The position numbers and the translations under genes were made by a program. 64,000 nt of DNA from assembly GCF_001310085.1 (NCBI RefSeq), contig NZ_CP012643.1, positions 124,001 to 188,000 on the forward strand, read 5' to 3'. Position 1 is the stretch's first letter, and each line of letters opens with the position of its first letter. A model generated the notes under the pieces. It was not told where the DNA came from. It saw nothing but the letters and a program-made list of their open reading frames with translations, and ran no database searches. This stretch comes from Rufibacter tibetensis (lineage in GTDB: Bacteria > Bacteroidota > Bacteroidia > Cytophagales > Hymenobacteraceae). Shown here one piece after another: positions 45,888 to 54,628 of the stretch.

Positions 45888-47312
45888 TCAAGTGCCAGAT
45901 GGGTAAAGGTCTGGCGGCTCATTTCTGACCGTAATAGACTGGATTGGCCGCAGGGCACGGGTACTATCAATGAAGATAAAGGCATCATAGCGTTTTGGCA
46001 TGACGGATGGTACGTAGTTACCCAGATGCTCTAGTTTGGGGTTGTACACCACCCCAATAGCCCTGTGCCCCACAGGTTTGTTCAGCATCTTGTTTTCCCT
46101 GATGTCTTTAGACAGAATGATCTTATTGGTGGGGCTCAGCTGATGCAGAATCTGCTCCCAGCTACCCTGGGTGGCAGGCGGCACCTGTATGGTTTTCATG
46201 GGGTCACCCCAGCTTCCGGCTGCAATGACGGTGCCTCTGTGAGAACCGAAGCCCACAATGAAGACATTGTCTTCCCCGTATTCTTTGCGCGCGAGTTGGC
46301 CCACGTTTACCTCGCCACTGCTAGCCATGTCGGTATAGCGGGCGTCGCCTACGTGGGTGTTGTGCTCCCAGACAACAGCTTTAGAAGTTGCCCCATGAAA
46401 GTCTAGCAGGCGCTTAAGGGTTTGGGCCATGTGATGGTCCCGTATGTTCCAAGACTCGGTGTTGCTGCTGACTGCGGTGCGGTAGTAACGTTCCCCGTTC
46501 AAAGCCACCAGGGCATTCTGTTCGGCTACAAACTGAGCCTCTGTCTGGCGGGCACTTTCCCCGGGTTTCTGCTGCCGAATTTCTTTCCAGAGGCGGGCCG
46601 TCTGGGCTCTGCAGTTAGCGGAGGCATTGGCTACGGCTTGGGCATACTGCATGGCATCAGCGCTGTACGGTTGAAAGCATTTGTGTACGCCCCGGGCGGC
46701 TTTTGTCAAGTCAGGATTGTCTTTGATGTAAGGCATGAGCTCGGTCATGGATTCCCAGAGGCAATACACATCCAATCCATAAAAGCCCACTTTCTCAGGA
46801 GCGGTTTTGTTCTGGTTGTACTGATTGAGCCAGGTGACCAGCGATGCCACTTCATAGTTTCCCCACATCCAGGTAGGCCAGCGGTTGTACTGCTCCAGCA
46901 ACGCCACCGTGGCCACGCTGTCTTTCAAGGGACCTTTGATGTGCTGGTTTACCCGATAGGAATCGGCCCACTCGCCTTCCACGGCCACAAAGTCAAATCC
47001 TTTCTCCTGCATGAGGCGCTTGGTGATGGCCGCACGCCAGGTATAGTATTCTGAGGTTCCATGAGAAGCCTCGCCCAGCAAAACTACCCGCGCATCGCCT
47101 ATCTCCTGCATTAAGATATCCAGGTCCCGCTCGTCTCTCAATGGGTAATTAGGAATGGTAAGGGTTACGGCCTTGTCTTTCTTCTGAGTTATTTGCTGCG
47201 CAGGGGCAGGCTGATCAGCTCTTTGTTGCGGCGCCTGTTTACACCCCAATAGCAGGAGGCATAGCGAAAACAGAAACCAACCTTTTGGGGATTCTTTCTT
47301 CCTCTTGTTCAT
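45888..47312 (-). CDS. Erythromycin-esterase-family lipoprotein
   Basis: A 474-residue lipoprotein (LLLLGCKQAPQQ). The family motifs are visible: VVLLGEASHGTSEYY (catalytic-site Glu and His), FVAVEGEWADSYRVN, and VVWEHNTHVGDARY. Enzymes of this group include the EreA/EreB macrolide esterases, but most chromosomal, lipid-anchored members have unrelated and unknown substrates, so resistance should not be assumed. It is monocistronic. Confidence 0.85.
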   Translation of the reverse strand: MNKRKKESPKGWFLFSLCLLLLGCKQAPQQRADQPAPAQQITQKKDKAVTLTIPNYPLRDERDLDILMQEIGDARVVLLGEASHGTSEYYTWRAAITKRLMQEKGFDFVAVEGEWADSYRVNQHIKGPLKDSVATVALLEQYNRWPTWMWGNYEVASLVTWLNQYNQNKTAPEKVGFYGLDVYCLWESMTELMPYIKDNPDLTKAARGVHKCFQPYSADAMQYAQAVANASANCRAQTARLWKEIRQQKPGESARQTEAQFVAEQNALVALNGERYYRTAVSSNTESWNIRDHHMAQTLKRLLDFHGATSKAVVWEHNTHVGDARYTDMASSGEVNVGQLARKEYGEDNVFIVGFGSHRGTVIAAGSWGDPMKTIQVPPATQGSWEQILHQLSPTNKIILSKDIRENKMLNKPVGHRAIGVVYNPKLEHLGNYVPSVMPKRYDAFIFIDSTRALRPIQSITVRNEPPDLYPSGT

Positions 47313-47365
47313 ACAGCACTTCCCTGTTAGGGCTTGTTTGAAGGTTATGCAAAAAATAAAGCTAG

Positions 47366-47401
47366 TACCCCAAGGCTTTTGCTGAACAAAACCTTGGGGT
47401 A
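47366..47401. terminator. Terminator after the SDR-fusion gene
   Basis: A 10-bp stem TACCCCAAGG/CCTTGGGGTA (47366-47375 with 47392-47401), extended by CTTTT/AAAA. Confidence 0.75.
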
Positions 47402-47434
47402 ACCTAGAAGGTATGTTTGATGAATAGTTTCAAC

Positions 47435-48796
47435 TTACAAAGAACCAGGGGTAGTGTCCTGTGATCCGGTGGTTCTGCTTTGGGCATCTTCCAACGAAGG
47501 GAAATCATCAATGCCTCCGCTGGAACTAGTTCCGGTACTGCTTCCCTGGCCTACCACTCCGGTTCCGTAGATGTCAGAAGAACTGGCTGACCCGGCAGAG
47601 CTGCCATAACCACCCGTGGCCCCTCCTGCGCTTCCGGTTGCAGAATGGATGTCTGAAGCAATGCTTCCGGTCCTACCATAGGCACTGCTGTGGTTAGTTG
47701 TTTCGGTCATGTCTGAAGCGCTGCCGTATCCGCTGGCCGAACTGGTGACACTGCCCGTTGAATAATCTGCCGCCACGGGGTAAGAAGCAGGTGTTGGGGT
47801 TGACCTTTTTGGAGAAGGGAAGCTGAACGTAATCCCCTTCTTTTGTTTAGACAAATACACCCCGATGGCTCCCAATAAGGCAACTCCAGCAATAGCCGAG
47901 ACTGTCTTCAGTTTTCCCTTGCCTGAATCTTCCGGCAACCAGCCCCCGTTCACCTTGTTCCAGTTGGTCATTGGTTCATACAGGTTGCCCTGGAATTGCC
48001 GCGACGGTTTGCTTTTGAAGTGATTGTGGGCAATCATCTTCTGCATGTACTTATCAAACAGCTCCGCCGGGGAAACCATGCGCTGAAAACGCATCATGCG
48101 GGACATGTTTCCCACCTGCACCTCCTCCTGCGGCTTTTTGGTGAGTTTGTAAATGGCTTTGGCTACCCGCTTGGCAGGGATTACCGGATTGGGGGCTTTC
48201 ACCGCCTGGCCCATGTAGTTACCCGCATGCTGAAAAATTGGCGTGTCAATTACGGCTGGTAGCACACAGCACACATGAATGTCCTCTTCATCGGCGAGTT
48301 CTTGGGACAGGCTGATGCTCATGCCCCTGATAGCGAACTTGCTGGTGGTGTAAGGTATAGAGAAAGGCTGCCCAACCAGAGCCACCATAGAAGAAACATT
48401 AATCAGCGTGCCATACCCCTGAGAACGGAACTGTCTCACCGCAGCCCGCGCCCCATAGATGTACCCAAACAGGTTGATCTCCATCAACTGCCGGATGTCT
48501 TCGGTGGGTATTTCCTCAAAATGGCCAAAAAGCCCAACTGCGGCGTTGTTTACCCATACATCAAACCCGCCAAAGGTATCTCTGACGCGCGCGGCAAGGG
48601 CATTAATATCTTCTTCTTTGGCTACATCAGTAGGTACGGCTATGGCTTGTCCGCCTAACTGGGTACATTCTTCGGCTACTTCTTCCAAACCGGCCCCAAA
48701 ACGGGCGGCCAATACTAAATCATAACCTTTGCGGGCGAACTCTAAAGCCGTAGCTCTACCAATTCCGCTGGATGCTCCTGTGATAACTGCGATCAT
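47435..48796 (-). CDS. SDR oxidoreductase with membrane helix and Ser/Gly-rich C-terminal tail
   Basis: A 453-residue protein. The first 260 or so residues are a complete classical SDR: TGASSGIGRA, NNAA, and catalytic YTTSK. After it come a linker (NKVNGGWLPEDSGKGK), one hydrophobic helix (about 295-315, VSAIAGVALLGAIGVYL) and a tail of about 130 residues, dominated by Ser, Gly, Thr, Ala and Tyr. The helix could anchor the enzyme in the inner membrane. The tail is probably disordered. Substrate is unknown. Confidence 0.85.
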   Translation of the reverse strand: MIAVITGASSGIGRATALEFARKGYDLVLAARFGAGLEEVAEECTQLGGQAIAVPTDVAKEEDINALAARVRDTFGGFDVWVNNAAVGLFGHFEEIPTEDIRQLMEINLFGYIYGARAAVRQFRSQGYGTLINVSSMVALVGQPFSIPYTTSKFAIRGMSISLSQELADEEDIHVCCVLPAVIDTPIFQHAGNYMGQAVKAPNPVIPAKRVAKAIYKLTKKPQEEVQVGNMSRMMRFQRMVSPAELFDKYMQKMIAHNHFKSKPSRQFQGNLYEPMTNWNKVNGGWLPEDSGKGKLKTVSAIAGVALLGAIGVYLSKQKKGITFSFPSPKRSTPTPASYPVAADYSTGSVTSSASGYGSASDMTETTNHSSAYGRTGSIASDIHSATGSAGGATGGYGSSAGSASSSDIYGTGVVGQGSSTGTSSSGGIDDFPSLEDAQSRTTGSQDTTPGSL

Positions 48797-49195
48797 TTCT
48801 TATCCTATTTAAAGTACATACTCAGCTAAAGAGGTACGCCCTTAAAATGGTTAAGTTTATAGAGATAAAGGATTTAAGTATTTTCCACATGCCGTAATGA
48901 GCCCACTCTGCAGGTTGAGGACTATTTAGCTTCACCTACACCCTCCTGTTTATCACCGGCGTAGAACCTTTGAGAAATGGTTTTTAGAAGTGATTTCTGG
49001 CAAAGAAAGCCCGTTGCAAATAAGCAACCTTCTTTTAGAAAAAAGGCCTCAAAAGAATAAGCGCATAATCTGGTGGAGAAGAAACGGCTTAAGCTGAAAG
49101 GTAAGTTCACCCGATTGCCCCGCCCTTTAGCTATCTCTCCTTTAGAGCAAGTGGCAAACTAAGTTTCTAAGTTGTAAAGATTCATTTCTCTTAAG
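48797..49195. other. Gap between the SDR-fusion gene and the acyltransferase
   Basis: Nothing recognisable is found; the small minus-strand frame at 48922-49110 has poor protein character. Confidence 0.45.
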
Positions 49196-49218
49196 AGGAT
49201 TGGTACCACACCAATCCT
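49196..49218. terminator. Terminator of the acyltransferase gene
   Basis: AGGATTGGT/ACCAATCCT, a perfect 9-bp stem with a 5-nt loop, 15 nt after the stop. Confidence 0.7.
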
Positions 49219-49232
49219 TACCTGAAGTGGAA

Positions 49233-50501
49233 CTACAATTCCACAAATTCTTTTGATTTTCTTCTTGCCTTAACCGCTGCCACAGCTTTCCTCCCTTGTG
49301 TTCCAGGAGTGTAGTTTACACGAATATGCTCTAACCTTGTTGACCCAAAAGAAAGGACAAGGAATCTGGAGACCACCCATCTTATATAAAGATTATAGCT
49401 GTTTATAATCTTCAGGTTTTTACTTGACCAATCATATAAGTTCACACAAGCCAAAGACAGAAACAAACACGTAGCCAAAGCAACAGAATAGCTTAATCCT
49501 GTAGCACTGAACTTGGGGACAAAAAGTATAAGAATATTGCCATACAAGAAAATGATAAAGGTATTTCCGCCGTAATAACTTATAGTCTGCCTGAGCTTAT
49601 TTCCCATGTGCCGGACAATTACCCACGAGACAAACCAGAAGCTTAAAAAAGAAAGAATTCCGAAGGCAAAATACACGTAGCTATTATGAGCCCGGTAGGT
49701 TGAAGTGGAGGCCATTCTGATAACAAACTGGTCAAAGCCAATGGAATAGATCTCAGTACCTATAGCTACAACCGAAAGCACCGCCAGTGAAACCATAAGG
49801 CAGGTTTTAACATCTGCTTTTCTGTTGATTGTATAGTTTGCCGCCAATCCCCCAAAAACTACAAGTACCAAAGAATGTAGAATACTGGGCCCAATTTCAT
49901 TCCCTACCCCGAAAAGATTCTTTCCAAGAACTTCAAAAGGAGCCGGAAAACCATTGCTTAAAGCTTTAGTTCCCTCTGCAACAACCAGCAAACCGGCTAC
50001 TGTCAAAACCTCTCTATACCAGCCATATTTGAATCTGATCCACATCAGCACCAAAACTATAGGAATCAGAAATGTGTAGTATTTGAACAGGAACGCAAAG
50101 CCGTGTTCTACATAGGCAAAGGAGATGGTGCCCAACAGGATTTTAAAATTTCCTCCACCTACTGCCATAATAGCCAGGGAGGCGACTGCCACAAATGCCA
50201 GATAACAAATAACAGCCCTTGTCAGCATTTTCTGCGTGACTAAAGCTCCTCCCTTTGTCTTCCAGATATTGGCGTACACATACTCAATCATGAACCCAAA
50301 AATGATAAGTAAAGCCGACATGGAGGAACGGGTAAAAGCAGCCAGGTAGGGAAGATTAAGAGAACCTGAGCTTTGAGAGGCGTTGTACTTGTGAAGATCA
50401 AAACCAACCCCTTGTGATATTCTAAAATGTGCAACCAGCGCTAACAGCACAAAGAAAATACGAAGTAAATCAAAGCTAACCAGCCTTTTAGAATCTTTCA
50501 T
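49233..50501 (-). CDS. Acyltransferase-3-family membrane protein (OafA/YrhL-like)
   Basis: A 422-residue protein with about ten transmembrane helices. The N-terminus has the family pattern, SFDLLRIFFVLLALVAHFRIS, with the conserved Arg and His. Such enzymes move acetyl or other acyl groups onto surface sugars. No glycan gene cluster surrounds it. The gene and its upstream 500 bp are clearly more AT-rich than the neighbours, so acquisition by transfer is possible. Confidence 0.82.
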   Translation of the reverse strand: MKDSKRLVSFDLLRIFFVLLALVAHFRISQGVGFDLHKYNASQSSGSLNLPYLAAFTRSSMSALLIIFGFMIEYVYANIWKTKGGALVTQKMLTRAVICYLAFVAVASLAIMAVGGGNFKILLGTISFAYVEHGFAFLFKYYTFLIPIVLVLMWIRFKYGWYREVLTVAGLLVVAEGTKALSNGFPAPFEVLGKNLFGVGNEIGPSILHSLVLVVFGGLAANYTINRKADVKTCLMVSLAVLSVVAIGTEIYSIGFDQFVIRMASTSTYRAHNSYVYFAFGILSFLSFWFVSWVIVRHMGNKLRQTISYYGGNTFIIFLYGNILILFVPKFSATGLSYSVALATCLFLSLACVNLYDWSSKNLKIINSYNLYIRWVVSRFLVLSFGSTRLEHIRVNYTPGTQGRKAVAAVKARRKSKEFVEL

Positions 50502-50940
50502 ATATCGTCCTAAAACTCCTAAATCTTTAGAATAGAATTAACTTTATATAATTTTACTAACAATTATTATTTTGATTTACATTTACTGGTGAAATAAATT
50601 AAAAGATACACAGAATTATAACTTCCTAGATTTGTCTAGTAGCCAGGTACAATGTCGCACCCCAGAGTTTAAGGGAAAAGAAAAACTGACAGATGAATTA
50701 TTGATCATAAACTGCGTCCAGACACAATTTATAGCATTTATATCCAATAAGTTAATAAGACAAAGCAAGCTTCAGACTCCTTGGCTCTTCATTTTCCTTG
50801 TAGTTTATTTGATCCATAATGATTTAGGAAGCAAATTAAATAAGTACAAAACTGCATTCATAGATCTAAACAGACTGTATGTATTTACCTCTAAAAATGG
50901 CGAACAGAAGACCCTTAAACCCTTTGCATATACATGCAAA
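50502..50940. other. AT-rich gap upstream of the acyltransferase gene
   Basis: The open frame from 50632 to 51180 on the plus strand runs into the antisense of the CheB-like gene and is not supported. No other feature is seen. Confidence 0.45.
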
Positions 50941-50991
50941 AAGCTCCCGTTTAACGCCTGTTTTAGGAATACAGGCGTTAAACGGGAGCTT
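50941..50991. terminator. Terminator of the CheB-like gene
   Basis: A perfect 21-bp stem (50941-50961 with 50971-50991) with a 9-nt loop, 22 nt after the stop at 51013. Confidence 0.8.
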
Positions 50992-51012
50992 CAAACAAAC
51001 AGAACCTACACC

Positions 51013-51444
51013 TTACATTTCTCTCTTCTGGTGCTGGATGTCGCCGCTGAGGAGTTCGTGTTTGAAGATGTTGTCATGGATGACCCGGGCTTGCTTTCCG
51101 GCTTCATCGGCTTTTTTGTAGAACAGGTCGGCTACCTCCTGTTGCTTTGTTTCCTTGAAGTGGTCGCCCATGTTTTGTAGCAACATTTTGGTTTCTTCCA
51201 GGCCGCGCATGCCCTGGTACAGCATGCTTTCCACCGATTCTGTCACCTCAGCTAGAAGGGTACTGATAGTATACGCGTGGCCGGTATGGCAGCGGAACCG
51301 GATCAGGTTGCCTTCAATTAGTTTGGTCAACGCTCCGTGGCAATCTGGGCAGGTAAAAGCGGTCAGGTTGCCTTTGTCTATAATCCCCATTTCAAAGGCA
51401 TTGTCCTGCCGGGCAATGGTGATCTCTATTTTGATGCGTTCCAT
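51013..51444 (-). CDS. C-terminal part of a CheB-like protein (downstream of an apparent frameshift)
   Basis: The 143 residues starting at an internal ATG (MERIKIEITIARQDNAF) carry the zinc-ribbon-like CPDCHGAL...FRCHTGH segment and a helical tail that normally follow the CheB domain in single-chain homologues of about 340 residues. Translating this frame further upstream reads VSPRISKEDMERIKIE, which looks like a natural continuation of the CheB protein. The ATG is therefore probably not a true start, and the gene may have been one with 51426-52073. Confidence 0.65.
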   Translation of the reverse strand: MERIKIEITIARQDNAFEMGIIDKGNLTAFTCPDCHGALTKLIEGNLIRFRCHTGHAYTISTLLAEVTESVESMLYQGMRGLEETKMLLQNMGDHFKETKQQEVADLFYKKADEAGKQARVIHDNIFKHELLSGDIQHQKREM

Positions 51445-52073
51445 GTCCTCTTTGGAAATTCTTGGGGAGACAGAGCTGCTTCGGTGGTCAGGCGCACCAG
51501 CAAAGAGGCAAGGCCTGCCAGCGGCACAATGTGATCGGCTTCCACAAACTCCAGGGCATTAGACGGCATGTCGGGGAACGGGGCATCTTTGGGGTCCTGC
51601 ACCACCGTGATGCCGCCCAACCGCTGCACCGACCACAAGCCGGAGGTTCCGTCATCGAGGTACCCGGTAAGAACCACGCCAATCACCCGGGGGCCGTGCA
51701 CGTAGGCGGCAGACCGGAATAGGGCATCTATGGACGGACGGAATTTGTTTTCTTTAGGTCCCTTGGTCACCAGCACTTTGTCACCTTCTACCAAGAGGTG
51801 GTGGTCTGGAGGAGCCATGTAAATGAACCCGGGTTTATACTTCTCGCCGTTTACCGGGTATTTGGCTTTCAAGGGGGAAACCCTTGAGATCAGGTCGGGT
51901 AGGATGCTGTGCGTATGGGGCGCAACGTGCTGCACCACAAAGATTGGGGCCGGAAAATCTGCAGGCAGGCTTTTGGCAAACTCCAGCAAGGCGGTCACAC
52001 CACCCGCGGATGACCCAATGACCACGATGTCCCGTTTAGTTTTTCTTTTTGAAGATTTAGCTTTGTCTGGCAT
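51426..52073 (-). CDS. CheB-type methylesterase domain (no receiver)
   Basis: A 215-residue protein-glutamate methylesterase domain. Catalytic residues are present: Ser22 (GSSAGG), His49 (VQHVAPH) and Asp141 (TGYLDDGTSG). The last residues (SPQEFPKRTWNASK) lack similarity and result from a frame shift near the GGGG at 51463-51466. The family usually continues into the 51013-51444 frame. No receiver domain precedes it. Methyltransferase or chemoreceptor genes are not in this window. Confidence 0.75.
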   Translation of the reverse strand: MPDKAKSSKRKTKRDIVVIGSSAGGVTALLEFAKSLPADFPAPIFVVQHVAPHTHSILPDLISRVSPLKAKYPVNGEKYKPGFIYMAPPDHHLLVEGDKVLVTKGPKENKFRPSIDALFRSAAYVHGPRVIGVVLTGYLDDGTSGLWSVQRLGGITVVQDPKDAPFPDMPSNALEFVEADHIVPLAGLASLLVRLTTEAALSPQEFPKRTWNASK

Positions 52074-52215
52074 GGTCGGGGATTTGTTAAGGTTCTATGG
52101 AACATAATTCCTCCTTCTCCTTCCACTCAGTTCCATAGAGGTAAACCTATGTTTACTCTAAACCAGGTGATAAGTTATTTGCGTCGAAGCTACGCCCCTA
52201 GCCAGGATACCGCAT

Positions 52216-52266
52216 TATAAAAGGCTATTTCACCCCTTCTCCTGAAGAATGAAATAGCCTTTTATA
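52216..52266. terminator. Terminator of the small membrane-protein gene
   Basis: A perfect 17-bp stem (52216-52232 with 52250-52266). Confidence 0.75.
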
Positions 52267-52275
52267 TTACAATAA

Positions 52276-52767
52276 TCAAGCTTTTTCGCCTACAGTCCAG
52301 CCTTCGCGTTCTACAGGGGTTTGGTCAGGACCTTCCAGCAATGCATCGGCGACTAGTCCGGTGGTGAACGCATAAACGCCCTTGTGGAGTAGATCAAGCG
52401 CTTGTTCGTCTTTAGGCCAGGTCCAGGGAAGCGCCCCTACTCCGGTCATGTTCTCCTGGGTCTGATCAGCGAGCAAACGCAAATTCATGAACAGAAAAGA
52501 ACCCACCGGGCCCCGTAATCCATTAGCGGCCATCAGCCCTCTGACAGCTCCCATTAAGATGCCTTGACCCCAATGCATGGTCCAGTTTAAGCCCAGCCTT
52601 TCTGAGTCAGGCTTTTGCGGAAGCCCCAGAAGCCGCTCCAACGTGTGGGCGGGCACGTAGGAGTTAGGACGTTTGGTAAACTGTTGCTCAATCTTCTCGG
52701 CCAGGGTCATGGCCGCCGCTCCGGCAGCCCCTGCTACCAATCCGTACAATAGTGCTTTTCCTGTCAT
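52276..52767 (-). CDS. Hypothetical membrane-associated protein
   Basis: A 163-residue protein beginning with an Ala/Gly-rich hydrophobic helix (GLVAGAAGAAAMTLAEKI) and holding further moderately hydrophobic segments (GQGILMGAVRGLMAANGL; GVYAFTTGLVADALLEG). It has the sequence HWGQG and several Trp residues. I do not recognise a named family. It has its own terminator. Confidence 0.65.
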   Translation of the reverse strand: MTGKALLYGLVAGAAGAAAMTLAEKIEQQFTKRPNSYVPAHTLERLLGLPQKPDSERLGLNWTMHWGQGILMGAVRGLMAANGLRGPVGSFLFMNLRLLADQTQENMTGVGALPWTWPKDEQALDLLHKGVYAFTTGLVADALLEGPDQTPVEREGWTVGEKA

Positions 52768-52910
52768 AAGAGTGTCTGCTTAATTGTGTTGTTATGTCCA
52801 CCCGTAAATGATTGTAATTAGTAAATGGGTTATTTGCACTACCCCTCTGGTGAGGTACGGCATTTTAGATTTACGACTAACCTTCAGGATAGATATTGAT
52901 CATCTCCTAC

Positions 52911-53600
52911 TTAGTCCCTGGCTAGCAGTTCTACGGCTAGTTCAGTAAGAGTGGGAGCAATGATTTCGGGCTCTGGTGCCTAAGGATATAGCGCTTGCCC
53001 TGGACGGGAAAGGAACGCAGCCCGTGCCCCCGCTCGCAAAGCTCCTGCCACGTCCCACCCATGAGCCGCCACCAGCATGATATCTTCCAATTTTACGTTC
53101 ATTTTATCCGCCGCGTATTGATAAGTGAGGGCATTTGGTTAGAATTTCTCTACGCCATCTACGCTGAGGGTACCTTCAAAGAACCCTTTCAACCCCACTG
53201 CTTCCAGGTGCGGAAAGGATGACTTTGCGGGAGAGTTAGAAAGCGTGGCCAACCTGAAACCAGCTTCCTGGAGCCCCTGTAACCCTGGTATAACGTCGGG
53301 GTGTGGTTGGCTGCTCTTCACCATTTCCACCAGCTCCTTTTGCTTTGCCTCCGGCACCTCTTGTCCAGTCTTTTCTGCCATCATGTACATGACGGCCTGG
53401 CCCACCTTACTGAAATCGTGGTAAGTACCGGTTACGTTTTCTACCTGGGCATATTGGATCAGGAGTGAAAACCAGAGTTGGAAAGCCATCTCGTTCCCGA
53501 AGGTGGTATTCACGGCCTCTTTCATGTGCGAAAGATCCAGTAAAGTTTCGTTCACATCAAACAAAAGCAAGCCAGGGCGTTTTTTAGAGAAGAGATGCAT
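52911..53600 (-). pseudogene. Haloacid dehalogenase type II, two in-frame stops
   Basis: Reading 53600 to 52911 in one frame gives about 229 codons, the usual length of this HAD subfamily. The first 153 residues have nucleophile motif LLFDVNETLLDL (Asp15) and LATLSNSP. A TAA at 53139-53141 replaces a residue after GVEKF. The frame then continues PNALTYQYAADKMNV and LVAAHGWDVAGALRAG, a clear HAD motif, up to a TAG at 52980-52982, and on through APEPEIIAPTLTELAVELLA to the normal TAA at 52911. It is probably a decaying gene; sequencing error at two sites is less likely. Confidence 0.8.
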
Positions 53601-53732
53601 GAGAAAGCGGGTTAGTAATTAATAACTACTAGCAGATACGTGGCAGAAAGGGATAAGACTGTTTTAAGCCCGATTTCTGAAGAACCTACCTAAAAGACAG
53701 AAGTGAACAACAACAGAAATCAGAGCGACCAC

Positions 53733-54566
53733 TCAAATATTGTAATGTTCCTGTAAAACATTCACGAACTCCATTTGATTATGCGACCACGGAATGTGCC
53801 CACTGGCTGGTATAGTGTGGACCTGGGCAGTGGGGTACCGTTGCACCACATACCGCATGCTTTCCCCAAAAATATCCTGGTCCCCGTAGGTAATGGTGAC
53901 CTTACATCCCGGCGTTTCCATGTCTGGGAGCAAAGGGTTCGCAATGATATTCTTTAGCGTGCGGTTAATGGCTTTGGCTTTGATACAGTAGATGGCAAAA
54001 TCTTCGGGGTGTGCCTCTTTAAAGCCCCGGCTGAAATTGATCAACGCTTGGCCATAGAAGTTTTTGTACCCTTTGTTACTTCCTAATATCCCCAAAGCTG
54101 AGTTAGCGTTCATGGCGGCAAACTCCAGGAAAGAAGTTTTCTTTTTGTTGTAGCGGGCTATTTCCAGCATGGCTTCGGTCCATTGCGTGCCGGTGCCGGA
54201 CCCAGGACTGCACAGAAACAAACTCAATAAGCGGCTTTGAAACTGCTGGGCATACACCTGCGCATACAACCCACCCCAGGAATGCCCAAACAAGTGAAAC
54301 TTCTCCACCTTGAAATGGTCGGCTATCCGGTTGATGTCTGCATTATACCGCTCCAAAGAATAGTCGTGCGAAGTACACGGTGACCGAAGCGTGCCCCTCT
54401 GGTGAAAGGTAATCACTTGGAAGTACCTGGACAGGTACTTTCTCATAAAGGTCAGCCCATCGGGTACTCCTGGCCCACCATGCAGCAGAATGACAGTTTC
54501 TTTTCCCCGGTTGGGGTAAATGGTAGTGAACAACCAGGTATCTATGTTCTGGAGTAGTATGTCCAT
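53733..54566 (-). CDS. Alpha/beta hydrolase (proline-iminopeptidase-like)
   Basis: A 277-residue soluble hydrolase. HGGPG (29-33) is the oxyanion region, Ser96 in FGHSWGGLYA the nucleophile, and Asp (TYGDQDIFGE) and His (ASGHIPW) complete the triad. The HGGPG pattern suits proline iminopeptidases and related C-C or ester hydrolases. Substrate is unknown. It appears to be transcribed alone. Confidence 0.85.
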   Translation of the reverse strand: MDILLQNIDTWLFTTIYPNRGKETVILLHGGPGVPDGLTFMRKYLSRYFQVITFHQRGTLRSPCTSHDYSLERYNADINRIADHFKVEKFHLFGHSWGGLYAQVYAQQFQSRLLSLFLCSPGSGTGTQWTEAMLEIARYNKKKTSFLEFAAMNANSALGILGSNKGYKNFYGQALINFSRGFKEAHPEDFAIYCIKAKAINRTLKNIIANPLLPDMETPGCKVTITYGDQDIFGESMRYVVQRYPTAQVHTIPASGHIPWSHNQMEFVNVLQEHYNI

Positions 54567-54628
54567 GGCTACTTTAGTAAGGACTTTCTAAAAGCCTCTT
54601 GTACGCAGAATCTTTTATGAATAAGTAC

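Noticed and set aside
45888-47312. Macrolide-resistance gene
   Set aside because: It belongs to the erythromycin-esterase family, but a lipid-anchored chromosomal member without mobile context gives no support for a resistance role.
50632-51180. 182-codon open frame on the plus strand
   Set aside because: Its second half is antisense to the CheB-like gene and spans the 50941-50991 terminator hairpin; the rest lacks protein character.
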